From Cheilinus undulatus (Eukaryota > Chordata > Actinopteri > Labriformes > Labridae), in assembly GCF_018320785.1 (NCBI RefSeq), contig NC_054870.1, positions 3,353,199 through 3,417,198 of the forward strand: DNA of 64,000 bases. The letters are read 5' to 3'. This document shows, piece by piece, positions 10,101 through 20,515 of the stretch. Numbering within the stretch: the first letter of the stretch is position 1; each line of letters starts with the position of its first letter. The position numbers were made by a program, and so were the translations under genes. Below the pieces are notes generated by a model. That model saw only the letters and a list, made by a program, of their open reading frames with translations, was not told the origin of the DNA and did no database searches.

Positions 10101-13100
10101 GGCCAGAGTAATGTCTGAAATCATTTTTGTTTTGTGCAGTTGAGTCCACTATGAGTGTGTGGTTTCGGACAGAGCCAGTAAGTGGCTGTTAAACACAACT
10201 GCACAGTTTTATGAAAAAAAAAAAAAAGAAAAGAAAACCAACCAAGTCTTGCAGTTTTGGCTTGGGTAATATAGCCTACGTCATCCCCCAATGTAGAGGT
10301 CTGGTCTAAGCCAGATCCTCTTGAAAATAAGTGTATGTGATAGCATTGTAACACACTGTTTGACCACTCTGTTCAGTTCTCCTGGAACTTGTTTCAGCTC
10401 CCTCTTGGTACTATCGTAAGTAACCTGACTGCTGTGGAGGTGGACATGTTAGAACAGAGTCTCTGCAGACTCTTCAGACACATAAACACCAGACTGAGAA
10501 ACACTGTCATTAAGTAGAAACCAAAAACACTGATTAAGTCAGTCTTTGGTGTGTGTGTTTACCTCTCCATGCAGCTAGTCAGCTGGTTGCTCAGGTCGTT
10601 GCTGTTGCTGGAGTTTTGCAGCTGATGGGTGATCACGTCAAACTGACCACGGAGCTGGAAGACAATAAACTGAGTTGAGCATATGATGGCGTATGTGTGC
10701 ATTTCTGTGTAACAGGAAGTCTGGTTGAGTTGAATCTTGCATTATGATCACAAACAATCAGAGAATGTAGTTGGAGATAGATTTACTGTAAACTGAACTG
10801 AACTGAACATTCTGCCCATGATCCACAGGTTCTGCACCACCAGGCTTTGACCCGGAGGTCATAGAGCATAAATGCCAAGCAAAGCTGAAGTCCTGCTGTG
10901 TTTGTCTTTGGATATCGGCATAAACTAGAGTGACACGTTCATGCTCGTGTGCATTATAGAATGCATGTAAAGCCATCACATATACAACCACTTAGCTGCT
11001 TGCTAACTGTTTACAAGGTCATCAGAGAGGGTCCAACAGTACAGACCAGCTGAGTGGGGATATTGCAGAGCTCAGGCAGCACAGTCACACAGACTTTGGT
11101 CAAAAAACAATTCTTCCCTGGTGTTTGTATACAAGGACAGAAGTCCAAGTTAAAACTCCTACACAAGCAATAACCTTAGTTCAGTTTAACTGAACATGCA
11201 AATCAGTACTGAGCAATTAATTTAGTTTCAATTTCAATTACAAATGTGGCTTCCTTCAGTCATAAAACAATGACAATCATGATTTAATGGTTACTTTGCC
11301 ACATACTGTTACACTCCACCACAGGTCCTTCTTTTCAAAGTGTTGAGAGTGTTTAAGTTTGATAAATGCATGTAATGCAGATATTGTCTAATCAATAAGA
11401 AACTGTGTTTAATACACGCCATCACCACATAAATCAAAATAACTGTGATTATGACTTTAGTCATAACTGAGCAGCCCTGATGCAAATGGACTAACTGAAC
11501 TCTAACTGGACCAGCTGTTTCAGACTGTGAGCATCTTATGTTACAGAGTAGTAGGTTTTCTATGGAGCAACAAACACACAGGACGGAGGTGTCAAACTCA
11601 TATTTAGTCCAGGGCCAGATTTGCTCCAATGAAACGTCTTGAGGGCCAGACTTTTCAGGCCAGGAGTGTGAAAGTCAAACCCAGATCCTGAATTTAGGCC
11701 TTACCTAAGAGCCTAACAAGGTCAACATTTAAACATAAACTGTCAACCTCATTTTCACCATCAGTAAAATATGAAAAATATAAATAACACTGATAATTAA
11801 TCATTCTGAGATGAAAAAAACATAAGTTTAAAGGTTCAAAGTCTGAGATAAAGTCAAACTTATTAGTTCAAAAGGTTAAAACATGGACTTTAAAGGCACA
11901 ATAATGTTTTCAAAGGGCAAATAAATTAGATAGAAAGCCAAAATCATAAGTTTAAAAGGTAAAAATATGACTTAGAATTTTTGAATTGTGAATCTTGAAG
12001 GTCGAAACATGAAAATAGTCAAAATCATAATTCTAAGTCAGAATTGTGAGATGCAAAATTGAAAAATGAAATGACAACACTAATTTCTTTTCCCACCTTC
12101 CCGATTTTTTATCTAACTTCTTTGACTCTTTACTTTTTCTGATTTTTATAATTTGAAAAGGATATTTTAAATCATCAAGGTTAAGTTTAAACGTTTATTG
12201 GAGGAAATGTGCAGACCTCATACTGGTGGGCTCGAAAGATCATATGATCTTGCGGGCTAGGAGTTAAGACATTTACCATTTAGAGACCAGTTAACCCAGT
12301 AAACGTAAGCAGTTACCCAGTGCAGCTGGTGCAGCTGCTGCTGCAGCGTTTCAGTCTTGAGTTGTTCCAGCAGCTCAATCTGCCCGAGCAGCCACACCTC
12401 CCTGCAGCGAAGCGCCTCCTGCTGACGGCTCACACAGCTCTGCAGATCGGAACGAACCTGAGAGGTGGACAGGAAGGGAGAGGGACAGGTGAGCAACTCC
12501 AGTGAGTGAGTCTATTGATTTGGGACTTTCACCGTCTTACTGATGAACACAGAAACTGAATGGCATATAAAGCACCTGTTAGCTGCAGCTATGGTGTCAC
12601 AATGCAATGGTGATACAGATCCAACAGGTCAGTTAGCACACACTTTAATGTGGCCACACACACAGAGTTTATCACTTTGTTTTTCAGAACAGCACCAGAA
12701 CAATTTCCATGGTCTCTGCTTTATCAGAGATTCAAACATTCGTATTGATTCCACCATGGTGCTACATTTGGTGATCCCATCATTTAATCACACTGAATTA
12801 TGGTGTTGAGAAGTTCAAGAGAGAAAGGCACAGTAAAACAGTCAGACATCCACACAGCATCGTAGTCCCTGCTGATCCACCTCATCTCTGTAATACCTCC
12901 GTTACCACCATCATATCTCTATCTATGCCTCTGTGACCGCCATGTTACAGGTAAAACATCCCAAGGGCGTAAATATCTCGCCTCAAAACAGCAGCATGAT
13001 TCAGCCAAAAAACTCCCAGCTTTACCTGAATGCAGCAGAGCGCGGTGAATCACAGTCGTTGAAGCCACTCTCAGTTCTTCACTGATATCACTGAGCTCCT

Positions 13101-16100
13101 CTCTCCCTGCACTGAATTATATACTCACTTTACCACACCCACTTTTCTCTTTATTATGCTGACTCAATCAGCTCCACCTCCACACAAACAAACCCTCACA
13201 GCTAGCATGACCTAAAATGACAGCAGGTAGTTGAGCAAGCTGAGCTAACAGGGTAACCACAGGTGCCGGACTAAACAAAGACAGGACTTTAATGGTCACA
13301 CACAGACACAGTATGAAGTGTTTTCATCATCAGTCCATTAAGTCTGCTAATCTTACACTGATCTATAAATGCAGACATAATCGGGCTTCTCGCTGCTCTG
13401 TGACGTTGTGCTTCCACTTTGAGTAACGGGCTCAGCAACAATAATTCTAGTGTGAATTTTTGTACCTCCTGTCCAGGACAAACAGCTTTTCCTGCTCAGA
13501 GGATCAATATGTGAAATAATACTTTCCCTGCAGAACTCCAGCTAGATTCTGACAGGAACACTCTGACATTTTTGAACAGGTTTGGCCATGTAAAGGCCGT
13601 AGTTTATTTTGGTGTCTTATTCTATCATAGATCTGCATTACTGCTGTTTTGTACCACTGAGTATTTGTTGTTGATTATTTTATGGACAGGCCTGGCAGAT
13701 TACATAAGGTCATAAATGCTATAATCTCTAGTTACAGATTCTACAAAGGGGATTTAAAGTCTGTAAATATGGGTCATGATTGTCAGCATGTTCGCTGCAT
13801 CACTAGCCAACAGGAATACAGGAATAGCACTCTAAAGGGTAGACGAGGGGAAATTATCTGTGGTAATGACATGCCAGCTCCCATCAACAGTAGTATTATA
13901 ATGATTAGTCTCTGTAAACAGGTATCTGTGTCAAAGTAAAGCTAAAGATCCATTATAAATTCAAATCATCAGTCAGGATGTAAAAATGCATCGATTCTGC
14001 ATTTAAAATGTAAAATGCCAATTCTCAAGGACTGGCCAGGGGTCTAGAGCAGTAGATAGTCCTCATACGGGCTGGTTAGAGGAAGAACACTGAAACGTGT
14101 ATTTTGAGGACTCAAGATAGGATGTTGTAACATCATGTTTTCAGCTATCGACTTGTATCTTGTATTGTTGTTTTGTTTTGTTTAAAAAAATGTTCGCCAT
14201 AGTTTAAAGAAGATTACAATGGAAATATGTACAAAGTCTGAATGATATATGTAATGAAACTTACCTCAATAAAAGGAGAAATTTAAAAAAAATGCATCAA
14301 TTCAACATCAGTATTGGTGAGATGGTCCCTGTTTACAGTAATATGAGGTTCGCCGAATAATGTGGCATCAACAGATAGAAGATGCTAGCATCAAGCATAT
14401 CTAACTACAAATTCAGAGAAGACATGTCAGTACTCGACTTTTGTCGTTTTTGAAAAGAAAACAACTCACTGCTGTTCTTTGTTCTTCTTTTAACGAAGAA
14501 ATGGTGTCAAGCTCTGATAAAACTTACGCTTTACCAGCGTCCACGCTAAGCTCTTCCGCCATAATTATGCCCCCTCTTGCTGCTGCTTGTTTACGTCACG
14601 ACTCTACCGTGCCTGAAAGTACTGCCCCTCATCGCTGATTGGTCCTGTCACTTTCTAACCAGGCCCAAACAGTTCAGACGGGAGCTTTGCAAGATGGATT
14701 CGCCAGTGAAAAACAAGGAAATGGGCGTATCCATCTGCTTTGCAAGGTTAGAGTCTTACAGCAAAAGAAGTGTTTGGGATCGTTTGGGTTTGTTTTCCCT
14801 ACCCTAAAAGAGGGGTGTCAAACTCAACCACAGCAGGGGCCGAAATCTGAATTTAGGTATTACCTGAGGGCCAAGCAGGGTCAACATTTAACCACAAACT
14901 GTCAACCTTATTCCCACAGGTAATTCATTTACCGGGGGGGGGCTGCTGATAAATGATTTTGAGGTTTAAAGTGATATACTTAAAAGCTCAAAATCTGAGA
15001 AAAAAGTCAAAATATTAGTTAAAGAGGCCAGAACACAAAATCTAAAGTCAAAATAATGTTTTCAAAAGGCAAATATATGAGATAGAGAGTAAAAATCATG
15101 AGGTTAAAAGGTCAAAATATGGGATTACAAATCAAAATCAGGATTTAAAAAGGTCACAATGTGAGATTAAACAAACTTTTGAGTTTAAAAGGCTGAGACA
15201 AATTAAAGAATTAAGATTGTGAATCTAAAAGGTCAAAATATGAGATGAAATTCTAAACTGTGAGTTTAAAAAGTCAAAATATGGCATTAAAAGTCAAAGT
15301 CAGGACTTTAAAAGGGCAAAATATGAGATTAAATTTGAAATTATGATCTTGAAATTTCAGGATATGATTTGAAATTCTAAATTGGAATCTAAAAGCTCAC
15401 AATATGAGATAAAAAGTCAAAATGCTAAGTTTAAATCAGAATTTTCAGATTTAAAATATTAAATAAAAACACAAATTAATCTATCTCCCTCATTCCTTAC
15501 TTTCTGTCTCATTGTTTTTACTCTTTACTTTTTCAAGTTTTTATGACACAAAGGCTATTTTAAATCTTCCCGGTTAAATTTACATTTCTATACTGGAGGA
15601 AATCTGCAGACCTCAGACCTGTAGGCCAGTTCTAACTAAAATATAATGTGATCCTGCAGGCTGGGTAAAACTGCACCACGGGCCGGATTTGGCCCCCGGG
15701 CCTTGAGTTAGACACCCCTGACTTAAAATGTTCGTCGACAGCCTTTTTTTCCATGACAAGAACTAGACTAAGACCAACAAAAATAGATCTGTGATGACTG
15801 AAACTGACAAGAAGTAAGTTTAGTTTTCATCAAGATGACTAAAACTAGACTAAAATGTAATTTAGTTTTCGTCGGACATTCAAAATCCATGATATTTCTC
15901 CACTGTGGGTAAATCTGTCAAAATATAATGCATCTATAGCTGTTTTGCCCCTCATCAGTAGAAAGCAGGGACCCCAGGTTTGGCAGTGCAGAGGACATAC
16001 TACCAAGATTGATACCAGATTTATGCAAGAAAACAAATGTTTGGACTAAAGTTAAGAACTAAAATGTGAGGACTTTTTATGGACTAAAACTAGACTAAAA

Positions 16101-17901
16101 CTAAAAAGACTTAAACTAAAATACATTTCATCTAAAGACTAAGACTAAAATTTGAAAAGCTGCTAAAATTAACACTGTTGTAATGGTGCCAGTGCCTAAA
16201 TCTGTTCTTTTAAGAGAAGAAAACATCTGAATAAAAGCTGTCTAGCTACTGTAAATGATTCATAAACATCTAGAAGATAAGTAAAGGAAAGGGATGTAAC
16301 TTCTTCATGGAAGAGGCTCTAATAAAGGAACAGAATGGCATCATAACAAAAACAAACAGCAGTAGATGTGTTAGTGAGTGTGACTGTGTCCCCCATGGGA
16401 ACAGCAGAGACAAAGACGGAGACAGCAAAATGAAAAACATTTATTTTAAACTAGAAGTGCACATGAATCACACAACATATTTCGCGCCCTTCTTTTGGAG
16501 TGATGGGGGATTGCGTCAGGCTGGCGAGTTGTCAAAATAAAGCACCAAAATCTGTGTTTGCTACAACGGGTATGGATATGTTGGTACCAGATTTTATCCA
16601 TCCAAAAGTAATGAAAATAAACACCCAAACACTAGACGCTCTTTAAACATCTGTATCTGATTTTCACATCAGTGCATCAAAACTTATATTCCCTCACTAC
16701 ATGAAAAGTCCAATAATGATATATGCAACTTCTGTTTAACATTTTAAAAGTTATTTTCTTCTAGTCTTGAGCACAGACCTGACATCTTTTTACAAATCTG
16801 TATCATGTTGTTGTTTTCTCCTCAGTTGTAAGTAATTTAAATGAAATTTGATCCTTTTTCAGGTATAACTGCTTAGAGGCCACATAACTCACATTCTACT
16901 GCTGAACTGAGACTCCAAAGGCGAGCAGCCACTTCTCTGTGATGTCACGGAAAAAGAAATGACTGTTTATGTTGCAGACGAAAACGCCATGCAGAAAAGA
17001 AAGTCTTGCCTGGAAGTTACTTTACACTGACTTCTGGCTCCACTGGAACTACTTAAAAATTCACATCCATCCCAGAGGCATTTATTTGTCATTAGACAAA
17101 GGATTAAACTAATCAAAGATGGGTCTGAGGTTGTAAATGCAGTGATGGAGGACAGCAACCTTCATACACCAGTCTTGTTCCTTTTGAAGTCAAGAAAATA
17201 TAAAGGAACCTTTTCCTCCCTTAGACATCAAAAACAGACCACTAACCACACAAACACAACCTACAACAGCGATAAACTTTAACTGACCGTCGGGTGACAG
17301 TCACCTGACAGTCCATGGTCCCATCCTGGACAACCCATCGACCTCTGATGGCTACAGTTAACGTGTTTCTCCTGCACATTGTCTCATTTTCAGACGAGTT
17401 GATGACTAACTTTACTGCAGCTCCTCTCTGTGTTTTAACTTTTATTTTCCTTTTTAGCACCAGGGTTAAAAATGCTAACCCCTCTGCTATATGCCCTCTC
17501 ATTAAACTAGTGACACTACACAGTAGAAACTATAATAATCTTATTTTATCATTCCTCAGATATCAACATTATGACTGTTTATTAAGGCTGAGAAATTAAA
17601 CTATTCTAGAAAAATGACGCTTTGATGTTTGCATGACGTGCAGATCATAAAGTCTCTGCTGCAGAAAAACTGCATTAAACTGGTGTTTTCAACAGCATTT
17701 CAAGTACAAGAAGTATTGCACCTTTCTTAATTGCTAAGTCTACTAGGACAGACAGATGGAGAGAGGAGGAGAACTCACCTTTCTGCTGTTCTCTCTCAGC
17801 TGCTGCTCAGCCTTCATCACCCCTCTGATGGCATCCTCCAGCTGATCCTGGGCCTGTCTGCATTGTTTTAGCCCGCTCACTGCCGCCTCAGCTGTCGGCA
17901 T
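4167..17901 (-). CDS. ncoa4: Nuclear receptor coactivator 4 (ferritinophagy receptor), 10 coding exons
   Basis: Coding exons, 5' to 3' on the minus strand: 17901-17779, 12457-12317, 10654-10563, 9067-8959, 8871-8791, 8707-8585, 8263-7538, 6918-6610, 6480-6388, 4172-4167. Every junction is GT-AG and phases agree, giving about 600 residues; human NCOA4 has 614. Residues 1-155 form the N-terminal coiled-coil (ARA70-type) region. WL-type motifs recur along the chain (GEWLLG, EDWLVA, LEAWLF, SDWLIT, SDWLVG, LNLWLLK, DKWLLK, EKWLHK). A Cys-rich segment (residues 395-413, including CVCDENC) precedes KEALNLWLLK. In established biology NCOA4 binds ferritin heavy chain and delivers ferritin to autophagosomes, releasing iron. 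The two known nuclear-receptor motifs appear degenerate here (see findings). The start is the first ATG of the first coding exon; an upstream in-frame ATG is possible via an alternative exon at 24295. Confidence 0.95.
4597..5007. mobile_element. hAT-like non-autonomous element with 8-bp target duplication
   Basis: It is flanked by perfect 8-bp direct repeats atttaagt at 4589-4596 and 5008-5015. The right end reads ttgcccacccctg. The interior has 'agggccac' and 'ggggccacactttg' phrases common to fish hAT-type MITEs. It lies in the last NCOA4 intron and has no coding capacity. Confidence 0.75.
5242..6136. mobile_element. Non-autonomous element with 'acagggttcc' ends and a promoter-like cargo
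   Basis: The left end (acagggttccagca) and the complement of the right end (acagggttcctgca) are inverted repeats that continue imperfectly for about 50 bp through 'cttttaaaaatct/cttaaaaagtct'. The interior at 5400-5780 is GC-richer than its surroundings. It carries three CCAAT boxes, an ETS-type cttccgg, an ATG and a splice-donor-like site, described separately. No clear target-site duplication was found. Confidence 0.65.
5468..5584 (+). promoter_or_regulatory. Promoter-like cluster inside a transposon
   Basis: CCAAT boxes lie at 5468-5472 and 5493-5497, and an inverted one (attgg) at 5526-5530. An ETS-type motif cttccgg is at 5548-5554 and an ATG at 5582. The spacing of about 25-35 bp between CCAAT boxes, followed by an ETS site and an ATG, resembles a TATA-less housekeeping promoter. 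The source gene is not identified and activity is inference. Confidence 0.35.
6388..6480 (-). CDS. ncoa4: NCOA4 coding exon 9
   Basis: Acceptor cctgtcag, donor CAG|gttagt. It encodes residues 569-599, including LPTVCDLFSCMK and DKEKWLHK, the conserved C-terminal block of NCOA4. Confidence 0.9.
6610..6918 (-). CDS. ncoa4: NCOA4 coding exon 8
   Basis: Acceptor tttcctcag, donor CAG|gtaaca. It encodes residues 466-568 with LEAWLHP, a Ser-rich run, DRWVLPGQ and EEDKWLLKKR. The last two blocks match the mammalian ferritin-binding C-terminal region. The intron at 6919-7537 contains a hAT-like terminus (ccaggttgagaaccactg) at 7316-7333. Confidence 0.9.
7538..8263 (-). CDS. ncoa4: NCOA4 coding exon 7 (large central exon)
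   Basis: A 726-bp exon encoding residues 224-465. It holds four WL motifs, the VEIENLGQLKCL block shared with mammals, the Cys-rich segment ending CVCDENC and the GRDKNGVPV block. Near its end a seven-residue unit (APTTAKN) is repeated in tandem, a local coding duplication that mammals lack as far as I recall. Acceptor ttttttcag, donor AAG|gtacct. Confidence 0.95.
8585..8707 (-). CDS. ncoa4: NCOA4 coding exon 6
   Basis: It encodes residues 183-223 with LGEWLLGTQPAS and KPEDWLVARK, both recognisable in mammalian NCOA4. Acceptor tctttgcag, donor AAG|gtgaga; phase 0 at both ends. Confidence 0.93.
8791..8871 (-). CDS. ncoa4: NCOA4 coding exon 5
   Basis: A 27-codon exon (residues 156-182, PAEGVFAQSPVHNSRE...) between acceptor ctccacag and donor CAG|gtaaac. 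Conservation with mammals is weak; it is placed by phase and splice sites. Confidence 0.85.
8959..9067 (-). CDS. ncoa4: NCOA4 coding exon 4
   Basis: It completes the codon for R119 and encodes up to residue 155, including the conserved DTRSLRQAITSFGSI block of the N-terminal domain. Acceptor gttttcag, donor CAG|gtaaaa. Confidence 0.93.
9068..10562 (-). other. NCOA4 intron
   Basis: AT-rich with no recognised element. A perfect CRE palindrome tgacgtca is at 10085-10092, followed by tttcctg (ETS-like). A pyrimidine tract ends on the minus strand around 10206-10235. ORFs here are chance. Confidence 0.5.
10563..10654 (-). CDS. ncoa4: NCOA4 coding exon 3
   Basis: It encodes L89 to E118 plus two bases of R119 (LRGQFDVITHQLQ...). 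The start of this exon joined to the previous one gives LHWLR, where mammalian NCOA4 has its LXXLL box. Met117 is the first in-frame Met available to a transcript starting at the intronic promoter near 13090. Acceptor gtcttccag, donor AG|gtaaac. Confidence 0.92.
10655..11584 (-). other. NCOA4 intron, left part
   Basis: No element or exon recognised. AT-rich sequence with scattered short pyrimidine and purine tracts. Confidence 0.4.
11585..12262. mobile_element. hAT-like 'GTGTCAAACTC' family, truncated copy
   Basis: The left end reads ggaggtgtcaaactca, the decayed terminus of the family seen complete at 14810-15720. The interior has many copies of a gtcaaaat/gattt unit. Near the right side 'ggaaatgtgcagacctcat' matches the complete copies, but the right terminus is missing. 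Confidence 0.7.
12317..12457 (-). CDS. ncoa4: NCOA4 coding exon 2
   Basis: A 47-codon exon, residues 42-88, with CREVWLLGQIELLEQLK and a Gln/Leu-rich coiled-coil run. Phase 0 at both ends; acceptor cacctctcag, donor TGG|gtaact. Confidence 0.93.
13026..13090 (-). promoter_or_regulatory. ncoa4: Candidate alternative first exon of NCOA4
   Basis: On the minus strand, about 30 bp downstream of a TATA box, a GC-richer stretch ends in CTGCATTCAG|gtaaag, a good splice donor at 13025. No acceptor with a pyrimidine tract precedes it, which suits a first exon. It has no ATG. Joined to exon 12457-12317, translation could begin at Met117 and would skip most of the coiled-coil domain. Confidence 0.35.
13117..13166 (-). 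promoter_or_regulatory. TATA + CACCC + MARE array in an NCOA4 intron
   Basis: Minus-strand tatataa is at 13117-13123, gtgggtgtgg (KLF-type CACCC box) is centred on 13133-13142, and the complement of tgctgactca (MARE/NF-E2-type) is at 13157-13166. Order and spacing fit a compact TATA promoter firing into the exon at 13026-13090. Function is inferred. Confidence 0.4.
13167..14809 (-). other. NCOA4 intron segment
   Basis: No exon recognised. Around 14040-14295 the sequence ends in acttacctcaataaaagg and an A-rich tail, which resembles the 3' end of a truncated LINE inserted in the plus orientation (weak). ORFs at 14441-14923 have no recognisable similarity. Confidence 0.35.
14810..15720. mobile_element. 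hAT-like 'GTGTCAAACTC' family, full-length copy
   Basis: The left end gaggggtgtcaaactcaa and the complement of the right end (caggggtgtctaactcaa) are 18-bp inverted repeats. The flanks ccctaaaa (14802-14809) and acttaaaa (15721-15728) match at 6 of 8 positions, as expected for a hAT 8-bp duplication. The 911-bp interior is non-coding and packed with degenerate gtcaaaat/atgagat units. Confidence 0.8.
15728..16171. mobile_element. Repeat family 'TTCGTCGACAGCC', partial copy
   Basis: It shares ttcgtcgacagcctttttt, the 'ctaaaactagactaaaa' phrases and the right end aaaattaacactg with the copy at 38473-38981. A further partial copy starts near 60760. The left terminus is absent. Confidence 0.65.
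16172..17778 (-). other. NCOA4 intron segment
   Basis: AT-rich. I found no recognisable exon, transposon terminus or tandem repeat. Confidence 0.4.
17779..17901 (-). CDS. ncoa4: NCOA4 coding exon 1 (start codon exon)
   Basis: The acceptor (ttccgtccag) is followed by a single A and then ATG at 17901. It encodes MPTAEAAVSGLK and 41 residues in all, including the conserved QLEDAIRGVMKAEQQLREN helix. Donor AAG|gtgagt. Confidence 0.92.
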
Positions 17902-18402
17902 TCTGGACGGAAAACAGGAAGGAAAACGTGTCAAGACAAGACTGGCCAATGAGGAGAATTGCTCCAGAGAAACTAGCAGCTTCAGATCACTGTTGTGTTA
18001 TTAGACTATCCTTCATCGCGTTGTTACAAAAATAAGAATTATCATCCTGGGTCTTAGTGTATTATTTTCATTTTTCATTGAGTAAGGATGTCCAAAAGTT
18101 TCCACAAGTCCTTGTTTCACTGCTAAATAATGATGAGACCTTTCTTTCACTTCACTTTTCTCCACAAACACTAGACTTGTTCCTCATCCTTCACTTCTGC
18201 TTTTTTCATCACTTCTTCAGCAAGTCTTCTGATTTCACTTTCAATCCCTCTTCTGATTACTTTCTAAAATAAACAGGGGCTTTCTGTTTTTATAGTCAGA
18301 GGAAATCTGCTATTTTTGTGTGCATGCTACACTTTAATTTTCAGTGATTTTCTGAAGGAACTTGATGTAGAATATTTTCACCACATTTTGTTTAAGAATA
18401 TA

Positions 18403-18942
18403 CAGTGCTTAACAAATATATTAGACCAACCTGACCCTAACCAAAGTAAGGTTTATGCCACAGCTGCCCTAAATTAACAGCATTGGTAATTACCAAAATC
18501 ATTTTTTATATTTCTGCAATGGTTAATACACCAATATGTAGAAGCTCTTTAATCCCAAATGATATTTTTAAAGCTGAAATATAATTATTATTGTTATCCA
18601 TGAATTTTCAAATTTACTGATTAAAAAAAATGAAAAATTGTAAAGCACATTATTATTTTGTGATTAATATGCCATATTATAGTTATTTACTTGCATTTCT
18701 GAACAGAAAAATGAGTTTTAGTGGTTGAATGTTATGCTTGATTAATTTCTGACTTCTCAGAGAAGCCCAGTGAGCCGGCTCAAATTTGGGTGAATTCAGT
18801 TTGAAATCCCTCATTCCTGTTCAAAATGGTAAAACGTGGAGAGCTGACTGAAAATGAAAGAGTCCGCATTAAAGCACTTCATGATGCTGGATGGTCTCTG
18901 AGACAAATATGACAGGTGGTCTAATACATTTGTTCAGCACTG
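18403..18942 (+). mobile_element. Tc1/mariner-type MITE (540 bp) with TA duplication
   Basis: The terminal inverted repeats at 18403-18428 and 18917-18942 match at 24 of 26 positions. TA dinucleotides flank both ends (18401-18402, 18943-18944). Inside, an ATG at 18826 opens a 28-codon frame beginning MVKRGELTENERVRIKALHD, the N-terminal helix-turn-helix of a Tc1-like transposase, then stop at 18912. It is therefore an internal-deletion derivative of an autonomous element. It lies in NCOA4 intron 1. Confidence 0.9.
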
Positions 18943-18944
18943 TA

Positions 18945-20507
18945 CATGAAAGCTTTTTAATTCAAAACACTAAACATGTATAGACTCTATATTTATAACA
19001 TGGATGCTCTGAGTTTCCAGGCCAGAGAGACTGAGCTCACAGGTGAGTCACTCTTTCAACAGTTGAAGTTTAATTGCAGCGTCTGTTCTGTGTTTGACTC
19101 AGCTGAGGGCAGATCAGCAGTCCATTCAGGCTGTCATGTTGTGGTGAAAGCCTCAGCTCAACTTCATGGTGTTTTTATACAGCTGCATTGTTCTCTGAGA
19201 CTGGTCAGCATGTTGCTTACTCACTTGGATCTACTGGGATATAACCAGTCTCACCACTAATCTATTTTCAGTCATCAAAATCCAAAAATATACTAAGTAA
19301 GGGGGTATTTTGAGGCATGGAGGTAGGGGTAGGGTGGTGCTGGGGACTTCTACAACACATGACAAGATACTTCCAAACCAAGGATGGTACATCCAGTCTC
19401 AAGATACTTCCAGAATTGTCACAGGAGTCTGATTATCAGGCAGGGGTGCACTGTACTGGATTTCAGTGGTGCATGATTTGGTAATAACATGCAATTGTGA
19501 TTTACTGGACAATGATGCCTTTACAGTATAATACATAGACGGTATCATGAGTCTATTTGCTTGGTTATCCAGTAAAATGCAGAGTAATGACAGTTTAAAA
19601 GTGTGTCGTTCTCACTTCAAACATACAAATTTAAGTAGCACAGAAAATATAAAACTTTTTTTACAGCACTTTCAATGCATCAGATAAGTGCAATAGTGGC
19701 ACTGTTGAAAACTTAAAGGCCTTTCTGCAGGCATTTTTGTCAACCTTTCAAATGTTACTCAATAAAAAAATGATTGCAGGCTTTTGTGATTATGTAATTG
19801 CACAGCCGGACATCCTGATTGCGGTTATGACTAGAATTTATTATGCAGCACTACTGGACTTTTACCAACATTCGTTAACGCTGATGACTCCAAATTAGTT
19901 TTAGCCAATACAGATACTGATAGCGTTATATCACAGGGCTGCATGATTACCTGAATTCAAGTCCTGATCACAATTCTAGCCTTCCCATCCTCAAGAAACC
20001 TGCTTGAAAGAAATTAGTGTTTTATAATGTCCTCCTGTTAGTTCTTTTCTAAAAATTCCCCGCCTCTCTTTGCTTGTATACTGCTCTGCAGACAGAATTC
20101 ATCATCAGTAAAAAGTTATCCAAATAACACGACTAAGTATTAATATTTTCATTTCCAGTTTGACAAAGTTAATCTGCGTGGAATCAAACATTTTGTTTCT
20201 TTTTTCTTACAGATGTTATTGTCATAAGACGAACCAGAAGTTTGTTTTTCTCTTTCAAAATAAAAGCAAGACATTGATGATGATAGACAAAAATACCAAC
20301 GTAGATCCTTCTGTCCCTGTCCATCCCTGAAGACAGATAAGACATTTTTAGTTGACATTTTTCAAAAAATAACCTTAATTTTAAAAAAAAAAATCCATCA
20401 AACTGATGAATAATTGGGAATAATAATCAGGACCTTCTCAATGTTGATTAAAAGGTTCATGGTTATTTTGGACAAAATCAAGGAAACCTAAAACAAACCA
20501 CTTTTTA
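18945..20507 (-). other. NCOA4 first intron segment
   Basis: No exon recognised. 19750-20000 contains short phrases (ttgtgattatgtaattgc, gggctgcatgatt) reminiscent of the AGGGCTGGGCAATTAATCG family, decayed beyond clear boundaries. Confidence 0.35.
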
Positions 20508-20515
20508 TTGTGAAC

